NCBI RefSeq assembly: GCF_910588665.1
Contig: NZ_CAJUPR010000003.1
Span: 24,199-88,198, forward strand
Length of the DNA stretch: 64,000 nt
Direction of reading: 5' to 3'
Source of the DNA: an uncultured Brachyspira sp.
GTDB lineage: Bacteria; Spirochaetota; Brachyspiria; Brachyspirales; Brachyspiraceae
The notes under the pieces are model-generated. The model saw only the letters and a list, made by a program, of their open reading frames with translations, was not told where the DNA came from and did no database searches. Made by a program: the position numbers and the translations under genes. This document shows positions 9,362-17,813 of this stretch, piece by piece. Positions within the stretch are counted from its first letter, which is position 1. Every line of letters begins with the position of its first letter.

Positions 9362-10348
9362 GTGAAGATTAGAGAATTATCCAGAATAAGCGGAATATCT
9401 CCTGCAACTATTTCTAAAATGTTGAAAGATTCAAATTCGGTAAAAGAATCTACTAGAAATAAAATAAATAATATTTTGAAAAATAAAGGTATGGATAAAT
9501 ATTTTAATATAAACTTCATCAGAAAAATCATATTGATAATACCAGATTTAAGCAATACATTTTATTTAGATTTATTTAACGGCATAGTTTCTGTGGTTCA
9601 GGAACAGAATACTCCATTTGAATTATATTTAACTAATGAATCTATAGATGCGGAGGTAAAAATTTTCTCTAGAATAAAAGAGGATAAGGGTATGGGAGTT
9701 ATATGGGTGCCCGCTTCTGCTAAAAGGGATAAGCTTCCTTATAGTAATGCTAATATAATATCATTGGTTGATAGGAATTTAGAATTTGAAGATATATTAA
9801 TAAAAAATTTATCTAATAATTTCAGCGCCGCTAAGAAAGCAGCTGATTTACTGATAGAAGGCGGGGCTAAGAATCCTATAATAATAACAGGAAGTCTTAA
9901 TCTAAGTAATGCACAAGAAAGAAAAGAAGGGTTTTTAGAGAGTATCAGAAATCATAATCTTGACAGCAATATAAATAGGGTATATTACGGAGATTTTAAT
10001 AATAGTGAAAGCGGTTATGAAATTGTTAAAAAATTGGTGAAAGATAATATAAAGTTTGATTCTATTTTGGCTGCCAATCAGATATTAGCCATAGGAATAT
10101 TAAAGGCATTAAAAGAATTAAAGCTGTCAATACCTGAAGATGTATCAATAATTATATTTGATAAGTTAGTTAATTTATATCATTTATCTTATGAAAATTC
10201 CAATATATCCGAAGTAGTTTTTCCTGCTTTTGATATAGGAGTGAATGCTGCATCTGTTCTTTTGGAGCAGAAAGCTTTTAATGCACCTAAACAAATATAT
10301 AATTATTCGGCTCAGTTTCATTTAAGAGGAAGCGAGAAGAAGCAGTAA
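9362..10348 (+). CDS. LacI-family transcriptional regulator, probably of the fucose genes
   Basis: The 328-residue protein begins with a LacI-type helix-turn-helix (residues 1-46: KIRELSRISGISPATISKML) and continues with a periplasmic-binding-protein-like sensor domain (about 55-325). Start: GTG at 9362, with AAGGA 11 bases upstream. No in-frame ATG gives the complete HTH. It lies beside the L-fucose utilisation genes and converges with fucO 17 bases later, so it is the obvious candidate regulator. The effector could be fucose or a phosphorylated intermediate. No clear LacI operator with a central CG was found between the divergent operons, so the target is inferred from position only. Confidence 0.8.
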   Translation: MKIRELSRISGISPATISKMLKDSNSVKESTRNKINNILKNKGMDKYFNINFIRKIILIIPDLSNTFYLDLFNGIVSVVQEQNTPFELYLTNESIDAEVKIFSRIKEDKGMGVIWVPASAKRDKLPYSNANIISLVDRNLEFEDILIKNLSNNFSAAKKAADLLIEGGAKNPIIITGSLNLSNAQERKEGFLESIRNHNLDSNINRVYYGDFNNSESGYEIVKKLVKDNIKFDSILAANQILAIGILKALKELKLSIPEDVSIIIFDKLVNLYHLSYENSNISEVVFPAFDIGVNAASVLLEQKAFNAPKQIYNYSAQFHLRGSEKKQ

Positions 10349-10365
10349 TTACTGAATTAAAAAAA

Positions 10366-11514
10366 TTAATAAGCTTTTTTATATAAAGATAATATATCTT
10401 CTAGTGTAACATCTCTTGGATTTCCTCCCGTACATACATCTGCCAATGCATCTTTTGCAAGTCTGGGCAAATCTTCTTCTTTTATTTTTAATTCTCTTAA
10501 ATTAGCTGGTATATTAACATCTTTAGAAAGTTTTCTTACAGCTTCCACAGCCAATAATGCAGCTTCCTTACTTCCTAATCCGTCAGTTTTTTCTCCCATT
10601 GCGGCGGCTATATCGGCATATTTATCTATACATACAGGCATATTAAACTCCATTACAATAGGCAGAAGCACGGCATTAGCAACACCATGTGGTATATCAA
10701 ATATAGCGCCAAGAGGGTGAGCCATAGAGTGAACAATACCAAGTCCCACATTGCTGAATCCCATACCTGCAATATATTGAGCGATACTCATCTGATCCAT
10801 ATCCTCAATATTCTTATCTTTAACAGCGCCTCTTAAATGCCTAGATATAAGCTGCATAGCCTTATATTCAAACATATCCGAAATAGTATGAGCACCTTTA
10901 GTTATATATCCTTCAATGGCATGAGTTAAAGCGTCCATACCTGTAGCTGCAACAAGACTGCTTGGCATAGAAACCATAAGTTCTGCATCCACTAAAGCAA
11001 TTATAGGTATATCTTTAGGATCAACACATACCATTTTTCTATTTTCTTCCTCATCTATAATTACATAGTTAATAGTAACCTCAGCTGCAGTACCGCAGGT
11101 AGTAGGAAGAGCCATAATAGGGACGCTTTTATTTTTTGTAGCGGCAACGCCTTCAAGAGATTTAACATCTTGGAATTCTGGATTATTTTTAGTAATGCCT
11201 ATAGCTTTAGCAACATCCATTACAGATCCGCCTCCTACAGCAATTAAGAAATCTGCGCCAGATTCATTAAATTTAGCCAAACCGTCTTTACAGTTTTTTA
11301 TAGTGGGATTTTGCTTTATATCTAAAAATATTTCATAAGCTATATCAGCATTATCTAAAACATCTTTTACTTTTTTAAGAACACCGCAGGAATCTAATAC
11401 TTTATCGCTGACTAAAAGAGCCTTTTTAAATCCTCTTGATTTAATTTCAGGAGCAAGCTCGTTTCTTACTCCGATTCCAAAATAACTTGTTTCATTTAAA
11501 ATATATCTAGCCAT
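10366..11514 (-). CDS. fucO: lactaldehyde reductase / 1,2-propanediol oxidoreductase
   Basis: This iron-containing alcohol dehydrogenase (382 residues, same length as E. coli FucO) reduces L-lactaldehyde, made by the fuculose-phosphate aldolase, to L-1,2-propanediol using NADH under anaerobic conditions. The nucleotide site is VGGGSVMDVAKAIG (about 93-106). Metal ligands lie in ATGMDALTHAIEGY and the two His-containing segments GIVHSMAHPLG and DIPHGVANA (about 190-285). It is the last gene of the leftward kinase-aldolase-reductase operon, 59 bases after fucA. Group III alcohol dehydrogenases vary in substrate, so FucO is chosen because of its neighbours. Confidence 0.85.
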   Translation of the reverse strand: MARYILNETSYFGIGVRNELAPEIKSRGFKKALLVSDKVLDSCGVLKKVKDVLDNADIAYEIFLDIKQNPTIKNCKDGLAKFNESGADFLIAVGGGSVMDVAKAIGITKNNPEFQDVKSLEGVAATKNKSVPIMALPTTCGTAAEVTINYVIIDEEENRKMVCVDPKDIPIIALVDAELMVSMPSSLVAATGMDALTHAIEGYITKGAHTISDMFEYKAMQLISRHLRGAVKDKNIEDMDQMSIAQYIAGMGFSNVGLGIVHSMAHPLGAIFDIPHGVANAVLLPIVMEFNMPVCIDKYADIAAAMGEKTDGLGSKEAALLAVEAVRKLSKDVNIPANLRELKIKEEDLPRLAKDALADVCTGGNPRDVTLEDILSLYKKAY

Positions 11515-11573
11515 AAAACCCTCCTATTATTTTTTATAATTCTTCTTATTTTTTATTTTTAAGAAGATTTAAT

Positions 11574-12236
11574 TTACTTTTTATGTTTTACATTAAGACC
11601 GTAGTTTTTAAACTTTTCCAAAATAACTTCCATTTCGCTGTCAGATAAAACAGAATAATCTCCGATATTTCTTACCGTAATATAAAGTCTTGATAAGTTT
11701 TCAACTTCCATCATAACATGATAGGCTTTTTCCAAAGTTTCATCGGATGCAACCAAGCCATGATTTTTTAATATGCAGGCTTTATATCCTTTCATAGCTT
11801 CGGATATATTATCGCATAGCTCCTGAGTACCGTAAGTTGCATATTTTGCGCATGGAATTTTATTTCCTCCAGCAACTCCTACCATATAATGAATTGCCGG
11901 TATATAATCTATATTTAAAATAGAAACGGCGGAAGAATATACGGCATGATTATGTATTACAGCATTGAAATTAGGATTGTTCTTAAGAATTGATAAATGA
12001 AATTTCCATTCGCTTGAAGGTATTTTATCTTTTTCAAAATCTCCTTTCTCATCTACAAAAACAATATCGTCAGGAGTCATAATATCATAAGGCATTCCCG
12101 AAGGAGTAATAAGCATTCCGTTTTTAAATCTTATGCTTATATTTCCTGCCGTACCCTGATTTACTCCGTCTTTTCTCATATTCAAGCAAGCGTCTATTAT
12201 TTTTTTAGATAAATCTTTTCTATTAGAACCAGACAT
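11574..12236 (-). CDS. fucA: L-fuculose-1-phosphate aldolase (class II)
   Basis: The enzyme splits L-fuculose-1-phosphate into dihydroxyacetone phosphate and L-lactaldehyde. At 220 residues it matches the length of class II zinc aldolases of the FucA/AraD fold. Visible motifs are the phosphate-binding TAGNISIRF (about 26-34), TPSGMPYD, the catalytic Glu in PSSEWKFH (about 73-80), the zinc pair HNHAVYSSA (about 95), and the third His in LKNHGLVASDE (about 157). The start ATG has a GGAGAAA site. It sits between the kinase (60 bases upstream) and fucO (59 bases downstream). RhaD or AraD-type activity is possible, but FucI next door supports fucose. Confidence 0.85.
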   Translation of the reverse strand: MSGSNRKDLSKKIIDACLNMRKDGVNQGTAGNISIRFKNGMLITPSGMPYDIMTPDDIVFVDEKGDFEKDKIPSSEWKFHLSILKNNPNFNAVIHNHAVYSSAVSILNIDYIPAIHYMVGVAGGNKIPCAKYATYGTQELCDNISEAMKGYKACILKNHGLVASDETLEKAYHVMMEVENLSRLYITVRNIGDYSVLSDSEMEVILEKFKNYGLNVKHKK

Positions 12237-12296
12237 TTTTTCTCCTTAAAAATATTATAAAATATTATAAAATATATTTTTTATTTTAAAAAAATA

Positions 12297-13709
12297 TTAT
12301 ATATTTTTTATTTCAAAACTATTCATAACTAATTTCCTCATCTCTTTAGTGTCTTTCAATATACCTAAAGATTTAAATTGAGCCAATATATTTCCGATTG
12401 CGGTGCATTCCGCAGGTCCTACGGAAATATTTAAATTAGTTCTTTCTTTAGTAAGCTCGCATATAAGCTTGTCCTTAGCTCCGCCTCCGACAATGCATAA
12501 AGTATTAATATCTTTATTTAATATTTTTTTAAGACTATTAATATATTTAGAATAACTATCGGCTAGAGAATTATAAACTGAAGATATTATAATTCCTTTA
12601 GAATCTTCCGATACTTTACTCTGATTTGTATCTTTATAATAATTTAATATTTCATCTTCTATATCTTTAGGATTATAAAATCTATTATCATTAATATCTA
12701 TTCTATGCCCGTCTTCTATGTTATCTCTTGCAAGTTTTTCAATGTCATTAAATGAAATTTGATATTTTTTCTGCAGCAGCTGTATAATCCAAAGCCCATT
12801 AATATTTTCTAAAAATCTTATAGTATTGCCATATCCCATTTCATTTGTGAATCTGTTTTCAAATGCTTCATTAGTTAATATAGGCTCTTTCAGTTCCGCG
12901 CCAAGAAGAGACCAAGAGCCTGAAGATAAATATGCGGTATTATCATTAAAAATCGGCGCAGATAATACGGCAGATGCAGTATCATGAGAGGCAACGGCAA
13001 CAACATAAAACGGCTTTAATCCTAAATAATCCGCTATTTCCTGTTTTAATAAGCCTTTTTTACTGCCAGCTTCATTTAAAATAGGCAGTTTATTAATATC
13101 AAAATTAATTTTCTCTAAAATTTCTTCAGACCATTCTTTTTTATGTATGTCTATAAGCTGAGAGGTTGAAGCTATAGTATATTCGCTTAAAGCATTTCCT
13201 GTTAGAAAATATCCGAATAAGTCGGGTAGGAATAATAATGTTTCGGCTTTATTAACTATATCAGCTCTCTCTTCAATATCTTCATATATCTGCATAATAC
13301 TGTTGAAGGGCATGCATGATATGCCTGTTATATTATAAAGTTCCTTAGCTGTCAATCCTATTTTTTCAAGTTTTTTTACCGTATTTACAGTTCTTGTATC
13401 TCTGTAATTTATCGGATTTGACAGTAGTTCTCCTCTTTTATCTATATATGCATAATCTACCCCCCATGAGTTTATTCCTACAGATGAAGGCTGAATTCCA
13501 ATATCCGCCGCTTTTCTTATTCCTTTTAATAATTCGTTATACATATATAAAAAATCAGTATAATAATAATTATTAATCTTTATAGGAGCTAAAGAAAATC
13601 TATGTATTTCCTGTAATGTCATTTTATTATTTTTAAATTCCGAAAGAAAAATTTTTCCGCCTGATGAACCAAAATCACAGGCTATAGAATAAAATTTATC
13701 ATTAATCAT
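12297..13709 (-). CDS. FGGY sugar kinase, RhaB-like, probable L-fuculokinase
   Basis: The 470-residue kinase has the two-domain FGGY fold. The N-terminal phosphate loop is CDFGSSGGKIF (about 10-20), the sugar-binding part includes SWGVDYAYIDKRG (about 82-94) and NYRDTRT, and the C-terminal nucleotide site is CIVGGGAKDKLICEL (about 408-422). By sequence style it is closer to rhamnulokinase (RhaB) than to enterobacterial FucK. In this operon it should phosphorylate L-fuculose before FucA cleaves it. It may also accept L-rhamnulose. It is the first gene of the leftward operon, transcribed from the shared intergenic region with the ABC transporter, with a GGTG ribosome site. Confidence 0.8.
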   Translation of the reverse strand: MINDKFYSIACDFGSSGGKIFLSEFKNNKMTLQEIHRFSLAPIKINNYYYTDFLYMYNELLKGIRKAADIGIQPSSVGINSWGVDYAYIDKRGELLSNPINYRDTRTVNTVKKLEKIGLTAKELYNITGISCMPFNSIMQIYEDIEERADIVNKAETLLFLPDLFGYFLTGNALSEYTIASTSQLIDIHKKEWSEEILEKINFDINKLPILNEAGSKKGLLKQEIADYLGLKPFYVVAVASHDTASAVLSAPIFNDNTAYLSSGSWSLLGAELKEPILTNEAFENRFTNEMGYGNTIRFLENINGLWIIQLLQKKYQISFNDIEKLARDNIEDGHRIDINDNRFYNPKDIEDEILNYYKDTNQSKVSEDSKGIIISSVYNSLADSYSKYINSLKKILNKDINTLCIVGGGAKDKLICELTKERTNLNISVGPAECTAIGNILAQFKSLGILKDTKEMRKLVMNSFEIKNI

Positions 13710-13740
13710 GTAATTTCACCATTTTTATTGATATAGTTAT

Positions 13741-13769
13741 AATATAATATATTTTTGTTTGATATTCAA
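13741..13769 (-). promoter_or_regulatory. candidate promoter of the kinase-fucA-fucO operon
   Basis: Read leftward, TTGAAT (13764-13769) and TATATT (13741-13746) are 17 bases apart and 31 bases before the kinase start. A GATATT/AATATC inverted pair (13761-13766 and 13777-13782) overlaps the -35 and is a possible operator, though it is AT-only in the arms apart from one G/C pair. Confidence 0.45.
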
Positions 13770-13877
13770 TAAAAAAAATATCTATTTTTGTAAATAATAA
13801 AATATTTTTAAGCAAAAAATAAAAATTATAAAAAACTAGATAAAATATAAATTTTTATAAAAAAATATAAAAGTTTT

Positions 13878-13906
13878 TTGATTATGTTTATTTTATTTAC
13901 TATAAT
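13878..13906 (+). promoter_or_regulatory. promoter of the fucose ABC transporter-fucI operon
   Basis: TTGATT (13878-13883) and TATAAT (13901-13906) are separated by 17 bases, 41 bases before the ABC ATPase start. It diverges from the kinase promoter, so one regulator bound in the roughly 110 bases between them could control both. Confidence 0.6.
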
Positions 13907-13947
13907 ATAAATATCTGAAAATTTTATTTTAAGGATTAAATTATTCT

Positions 13948-15444
13948 ATGAATGATAATATAATTTTAAAAATGACAGGCATAGAAAAGAGATTCAAAGG
14001 AGTATATGCGCTAAAAAATTTTAACTTTTCTTTAATTAAAGGAGAAATAATGGCTTTAATTGGAGAAAATGGAGCTGGAAAATCTACGCTTATGAAAATT
14101 CTGTCGGGCATATATAAAAAAGATGCAGGCAGCATAGAATATTTCGGAAAACCTTTAGATGTGTCAGGTCCCAAAGAAGCTCTAGAAAACGGCATATCAA
14201 TAGTGCATCAGGAATTAAATTTGATGAATCATTTAACTGTGGCTCAGAATATATTTATAGGACATGAACCTTTAAATAAGTTCGGATTAATAAATGATAA
14301 ATTAATGATAAAAAGATGTGACAAAATATTTAAAGGAATGAATGTTGATATAAATCCTGCCCTTAAAATAGGATCTTTAACCGTAGGAAAGCAGCAGCTT
14401 GTGGAAATAGCAAAAGCTTTAACTCATGATTCAAAAATATTAATATTAGACGAACCTACAGCAGCTTTGACAGAATCAGAAACTAAAGAACTTTTTAGAA
14501 TTATAAAAGATTTGCAGATTTCGGGCGTGTCAATAGTATATATCTCTCATAGATTAGATGAATTATTTATATTGTCAGATAGGATAACAGTTATAAGAGA
14601 CGGCGAATATATAGATACCAAAATTACTAAAGATACAAATAAAGATGAAATAGTAAATCTAATGGTGGGAAGAGTTATATATGAAACACCTAAAACAGAA
14701 AGCAAAGTATCAAAAAATGCTAAAGATATTTTAAGAGTGGAAAATCTTATAGTACCGGGTATAGTTAAAGATGTAAGCTTCTCATTAAAACAGGGAGAAA
14801 TTTTAGGATTTGCAGGTCTTATGGGTGCGGGAAGAACTGAAACGGCAAGAGCTATTTTCGGAGCCGATAAATTTGAAAGCGGAAAAATATTTGTTTATGA
14901 TAAAGAAGTATCAATTAAATCTCCAATAGATGCGGTAAAAAGCGGAATAGGTTATCTTTCCGAAGACAGAAAGAGATACGGTCTTGCATTGGGTCTTCCA
15001 ATATTTGAAAATATGATGCTTGGTAATTATGATAGATTTTCAAATATGCTTATGGTGCAGAATGCAAAAGTAACAGATATATCAGAAGAACAGGTAAAAT
15101 CATTAAATATAAAAACCCCCTCTATAAATCAGTTAGTTAAAAATTTATCCGGAGGAAATCAGCAGAAAGTTGTAATAGCAAATTGGCTTATTAAAGAATG
15201 CAAAGTATTAATATTTGATGAGCCTACCAGAGGAATAGATGTGGGAGCCAGAAGCGAAATATATAATCTGATGGAGCAGCTGGTATCTATGGGAAAATCT
15301 ATAATAATGATTTCTTCCGATTTGGTTGAAATACTTAGAATGAGCGACAGAATTTTAATTATGTCGGAAGGAAAAAAGACGGGAGAATTGGATATAAAAG
15401 GTGCTACACAAGATGATATTATGAAATATGCAACTATGAGATAA
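13948..15444 (+). CDS. sugar ABC transporter ATP-binding protein (RbsA/MglA type)
   Basis: The 498-residue protein contains two fused ATPase domains, as in RbsA, MglA and AraG. The first has Walker A GENGAGKST (about 37-45), the signature-region sequence LTVGKQQLVEIAKAL, and Walker B ILILDEPTAAL. The second has a degenerate Walker A GLMGAGRTE (about 290-298), signature LSGGNQQKVVIANWL, and Walker B VLIFDEPTRGIDVG. It powers the importer with the permease and binding protein that follow. The substrate is inferred as L-fucose because fucI and fucU follow in the same direction, replacing the proton-driven FucP used by enterobacteria. It has the operon's main promoter 41 bases upstream. Confidence 0.9.
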   Translation: MNDNIILKMTGIEKRFKGVYALKNFNFSLIKGEIMALIGENGAGKSTLMKILSGIYKKDAGSIEYFGKPLDVSGPKEALENGISIVHQELNLMNHLTVAQNIFIGHEPLNKFGLINDKLMIKRCDKIFKGMNVDINPALKIGSLTVGKQQLVEIAKALTHDSKILILDEPTAALTESETKELFRIIKDLQISGVSIVYISHRLDELFILSDRITVIRDGEYIDTKITKDTNKDEIVNLMVGRVIYETPKTESKVSKNAKDILRVENLIVPGIVKDVSFSLKQGEILGFAGLMGAGRTETARAIFGADKFESGKIFVYDKEVSIKSPIDAVKSGIGYLSEDRKRYGLALGLPIFENMMLGNYDRFSNMLMVQNAKVTDISEEQVKSLNIKTPSINQLVKNLSGGNQQKVVIANWLIKECKVLIFDEPTRGIDVGARSEIYNLMEQLVSMGKSIIMISSDLVEILRMSDRILIMSEGKKTGELDIKGATQDDIMKYATMR

Positions 15445-15517
15445 TCTTTTGCCGATTTTGACAGAATTAATTTATTAAAATAAGTCGGCAAATAAATAAT
15501 TAAATGGAGTGAATTAT

Positions 15518-16735
15518 ATGTACAATACTGAGAATAATACTTTTACAGGCAAGCTTTGTTTTAAAGCGAGAATGAGAAGAAAAGTCAGAAATACATTAAT
15601 ATATTTAAAAAAGAACGGGCTTCAGAAGTTCTTAACGGTAGTTGCTCTTTTAATTCTATATGTGTTTTTTTGTTTAGCTGGAAGGAATTTTTTTACATTT
15701 GATACATTTTCATTGATACTAAGAAATTCATATTTTATCGGTTTTCTGGCTATAGGAGTAACATTTGTTATAATAACGGGAGGTATTGATCTGTCTATTG
15801 GCTCTCTTGCATTATTTGCTGCAATGGTGGGAGGAGTGCTTATAAACAATTTTAAAGTTCCTATGTGGGCTGTACTTGTTATAGTAATAGCAGTTGCAAC
15901 TTCAGCAGGATTTATAAACGGTTTTTTAATTTCATATTTTAATCTGCCTCCGTTTATTGCCACTTTAGGCATGCTTATGGTTACTAAAGGATTATCAGGC
16001 ATAATATCAAAATCTCAAACTATATATTATCCTACAATAACGGATCCAGATTACGGCTTGTTCAGAGTATTATTTAATGCAACTAAGTCAAATTTTCCTT
16101 CAGGTTTTATAATGCTTGCAGTATTTATTATAATATCTGTAATCGTTCTGACTAAAACAATAGTCGGAAGATATATATTTGCTCTTGGAAGCAATGAAGA
16201 GGCTGCAAGACTTTCTGGCATAAAAACTAATAAATGGAAAATTATCAGCTATACAATAGCGGGATTTTTCTGCGGTATAGGCGGTTTAACATTTGCCGCC
16301 AGTTATTCAAGCATAAGCCCGGGAGCAGGGCAGGGTTATGAATTTGATGCCATAGCCGCCGTAGTTATCGGAGGCACATCTTTATCAGGGGGGGTAGGCT
16401 CCATAATAGGAACAATAATAGGGGTATATATAATGTCTGTATTAAAAGTTGGGCTTCCTTCTGTAGGCGTTGAGCAGTTCTTTCAATATTTTACTATAGG
16501 CATAGTAGTTATTATAGCTGTACTTATAGATGTTTACAGAATAAAAATGTCTAATAAAGTAAAAAAGACAGATATAAAAAAAGAAAGTATTGAGCGTTTG
16601 GAAGAGGAAATAGAATCTTTCAGAGTAAAAATAGATTATTATATATCTGATACGCATAAGGATTATTCTAAAGAGATTTCAGAAGCAAAATCAAAAATTA
16701 ATAATTTAATAGAGAAAAAGAAAAAATTAAAATAA
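15518..16735 (+). CDS. sugar ABC transporter permease (RbsC type) with coiled-coil tail
   Basis: The 405-residue permease has about eight to ten transmembrane helices (about 30-350) and family blocks TGGIDLSIGS (about 84-93) and GSNEEAARLSGI, the cytoplasmic loop that contacts the ATPase. The start is the ATG at 15518 with GGAG eight bases upstream. A GTG at 15509 overlaps that GGAG and is less likely. After the last helix comes an unusual tail of about 60 charged residues (about 345-405), rich in Glu and Lys and with heptad-like spacing, predicted cytoplasmic coiled coil. Typical RbsC proteins end soon after the last helix. It imports probably L-fucose with its neighbours. Confidence 0.85.
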   Translation: MYNTENNTFTGKLCFKARMRRKVRNTLIYLKKNGLQKFLTVVALLILYVFFCLAGRNFFTFDTFSLILRNSYFIGFLAIGVTFVIITGGIDLSIGSLALFAAMVGGVLINNFKVPMWAVLVIVIAVATSAGFINGFLISYFNLPPFIATLGMLMVTKGLSGIISKSQTIYYPTITDPDYGLFRVLFNATKSNFPSGFIMLAVFIIISVIVLTKTIVGRYIFALGSNEEAARLSGIKTNKWKIISYTIAGFFCGIGGLTFAASYSSISPGAGQGYEFDAIAAVVIGGTSLSGGVGSIIGTIIGVYIMSVLKVGLPSVGVEQFFQYFTIGIVVIIAVLIDVYRIKMSNKVKKTDIKKESIERLEEEIESFRVKIDYYISDTHKDYSKEISEAKSKINNLIEKKKKLK

Positions 16736-16757
16736 TAAAAAAATTAAGGAGTATAAA

Positions 16758-17780
16758 ATGAAAAAGATTTTATTACTAAGCTTTACTTTAATAGGATTAA
16801 CAGCTTTATTGTCAAGCTGCGGGAACAAGGAGCCTTATATAGCTGTTATATCTAAAGGATTTCAGCATAAGTTTTGGGTAACTGTCAGAGAAGGTGCTGA
16901 AACTGCCGCCAAAGAAAACGGCGTCAAAATTAGTTTTGTAGGTCCTGAAACCGAATCCGATTCAAAAGCACAGCAGGATTTATTGGACAGCGAAATCAAT
17001 AAAAATCCTGCAGCTATAGCTTTTGCCGCTGTAACTGGAGATTTTACTGAACAAATTAAAAGAATTAAAGAAAAAAATATTCCTTTAATTGGTTTTGACT
17101 CAGGCATACTGCCTAATCAGGCTCAGGGGGCTGTACTTGCCACAGCTTCCACCGATAACAGAGCCGCCGCTCTAGTAGTGGCTGATAAAATGTTTGAAGC
17201 TTTAAAAACAAGAATATCTGCTTTTACTCCTCAGAATAAAGCTAAAATAGCCGTACTTCAATTGGATAATTCAGATACTGGCATAGGAAGAGCCGAAGGT
17301 TTTGTAAAAAGATTTACTCAATTAGCCGATCAAGATGCTGCTACTTCAGGAAAATATATTCTGCAGGTGATAGTTCCCACCACTCAAAACGAAGCCGACA
17401 TAGCCAATGAAGTTAATGCTTTAAGAGGTAAAAGCGTTTTAGGAATTTATTTATCTAATGAAGCTATGGCTAGAGGCTTCTTAGTTGTATATAAAAGCGC
17501 TGAACCAAATGCTGCAAATACAATAGTAGGCGATGCTCAGGACGGAGGAGATTTAGTAGTTATGGGATTTGATTCAGGAAAACCTCAGTTAGACGCTATA
17601 AGAAGCTCAATAATACAAGGTTCTGTTACTCAAGATCCTTATAATATCGGTTATCAGGCGGTTACTCTGGCTGTTAAAGCTTCTAAAGGCGAAGCCGTTT
17701 CAAATATAGATACAAGCGCAAAATGGTATGATAAAACAAATATAGATGATCCTGAAATAGCTAAATTGCTATATGAGTAA
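16758..17780 (+). CDS. sugar ABC transporter substrate-binding lipoprotein (RbsB type)
   Basis: The 340-residue protein has a lipoprotein signal peptide with Cys21 after LLSS, and the type I periplasmic-binding fold seen in RbsB-like proteins, with AVISKGFQHKFW (about 29-40) at the first strand, GFDSGILPNQ at about 112-121, and GFDSGKPQLDAI near 265. It captures sugar outside the inner membrane and delivers it to the adjacent permease. It lies 22 bases after the permease with an AAGGAG site, and fucI follows 33 bases later. Ligand assignment (L-fucose) rests on operon context. Confidence 0.85.
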   Translation: MKKILLLSFTLIGLTALLSSCGNKEPYIAVISKGFQHKFWVTVREGAETAAKENGVKISFVGPETESDSKAQQDLLDSEINKNPAAIAFAAVTGDFTEQIKRIKEKNIPLIGFDSGILPNQAQGAVLATASTDNRAAALVVADKMFEALKTRISAFTPQNKAKIAVLQLDNSDTGIGRAEGFVKRFTQLADQDAATSGKYILQVIVPTTQNEADIANEVNALRGKSVLGIYLSNEAMARGFLVVYKSAEPNAANTIVGDAQDGGDLVVMGFDSGKPQLDAIRSSIIQGSVTQDPYNIGYQAVTLAVKASKGEAVSNIDTSAKWYDKTNIDDPEIAKLLYE

Positions 17781-17813
17781 TTATATTAAATTTACGGAGG
17801 AATTACAGTAATT

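Noticed and set aside
13761..13782. GATATT/AATATC pair as a LacI operator
   Set aside because: LacI-family operators usually have a central CG. This one is AT-only in the spacer and could be chance. It is noted only as a possible site in the promoter entry.
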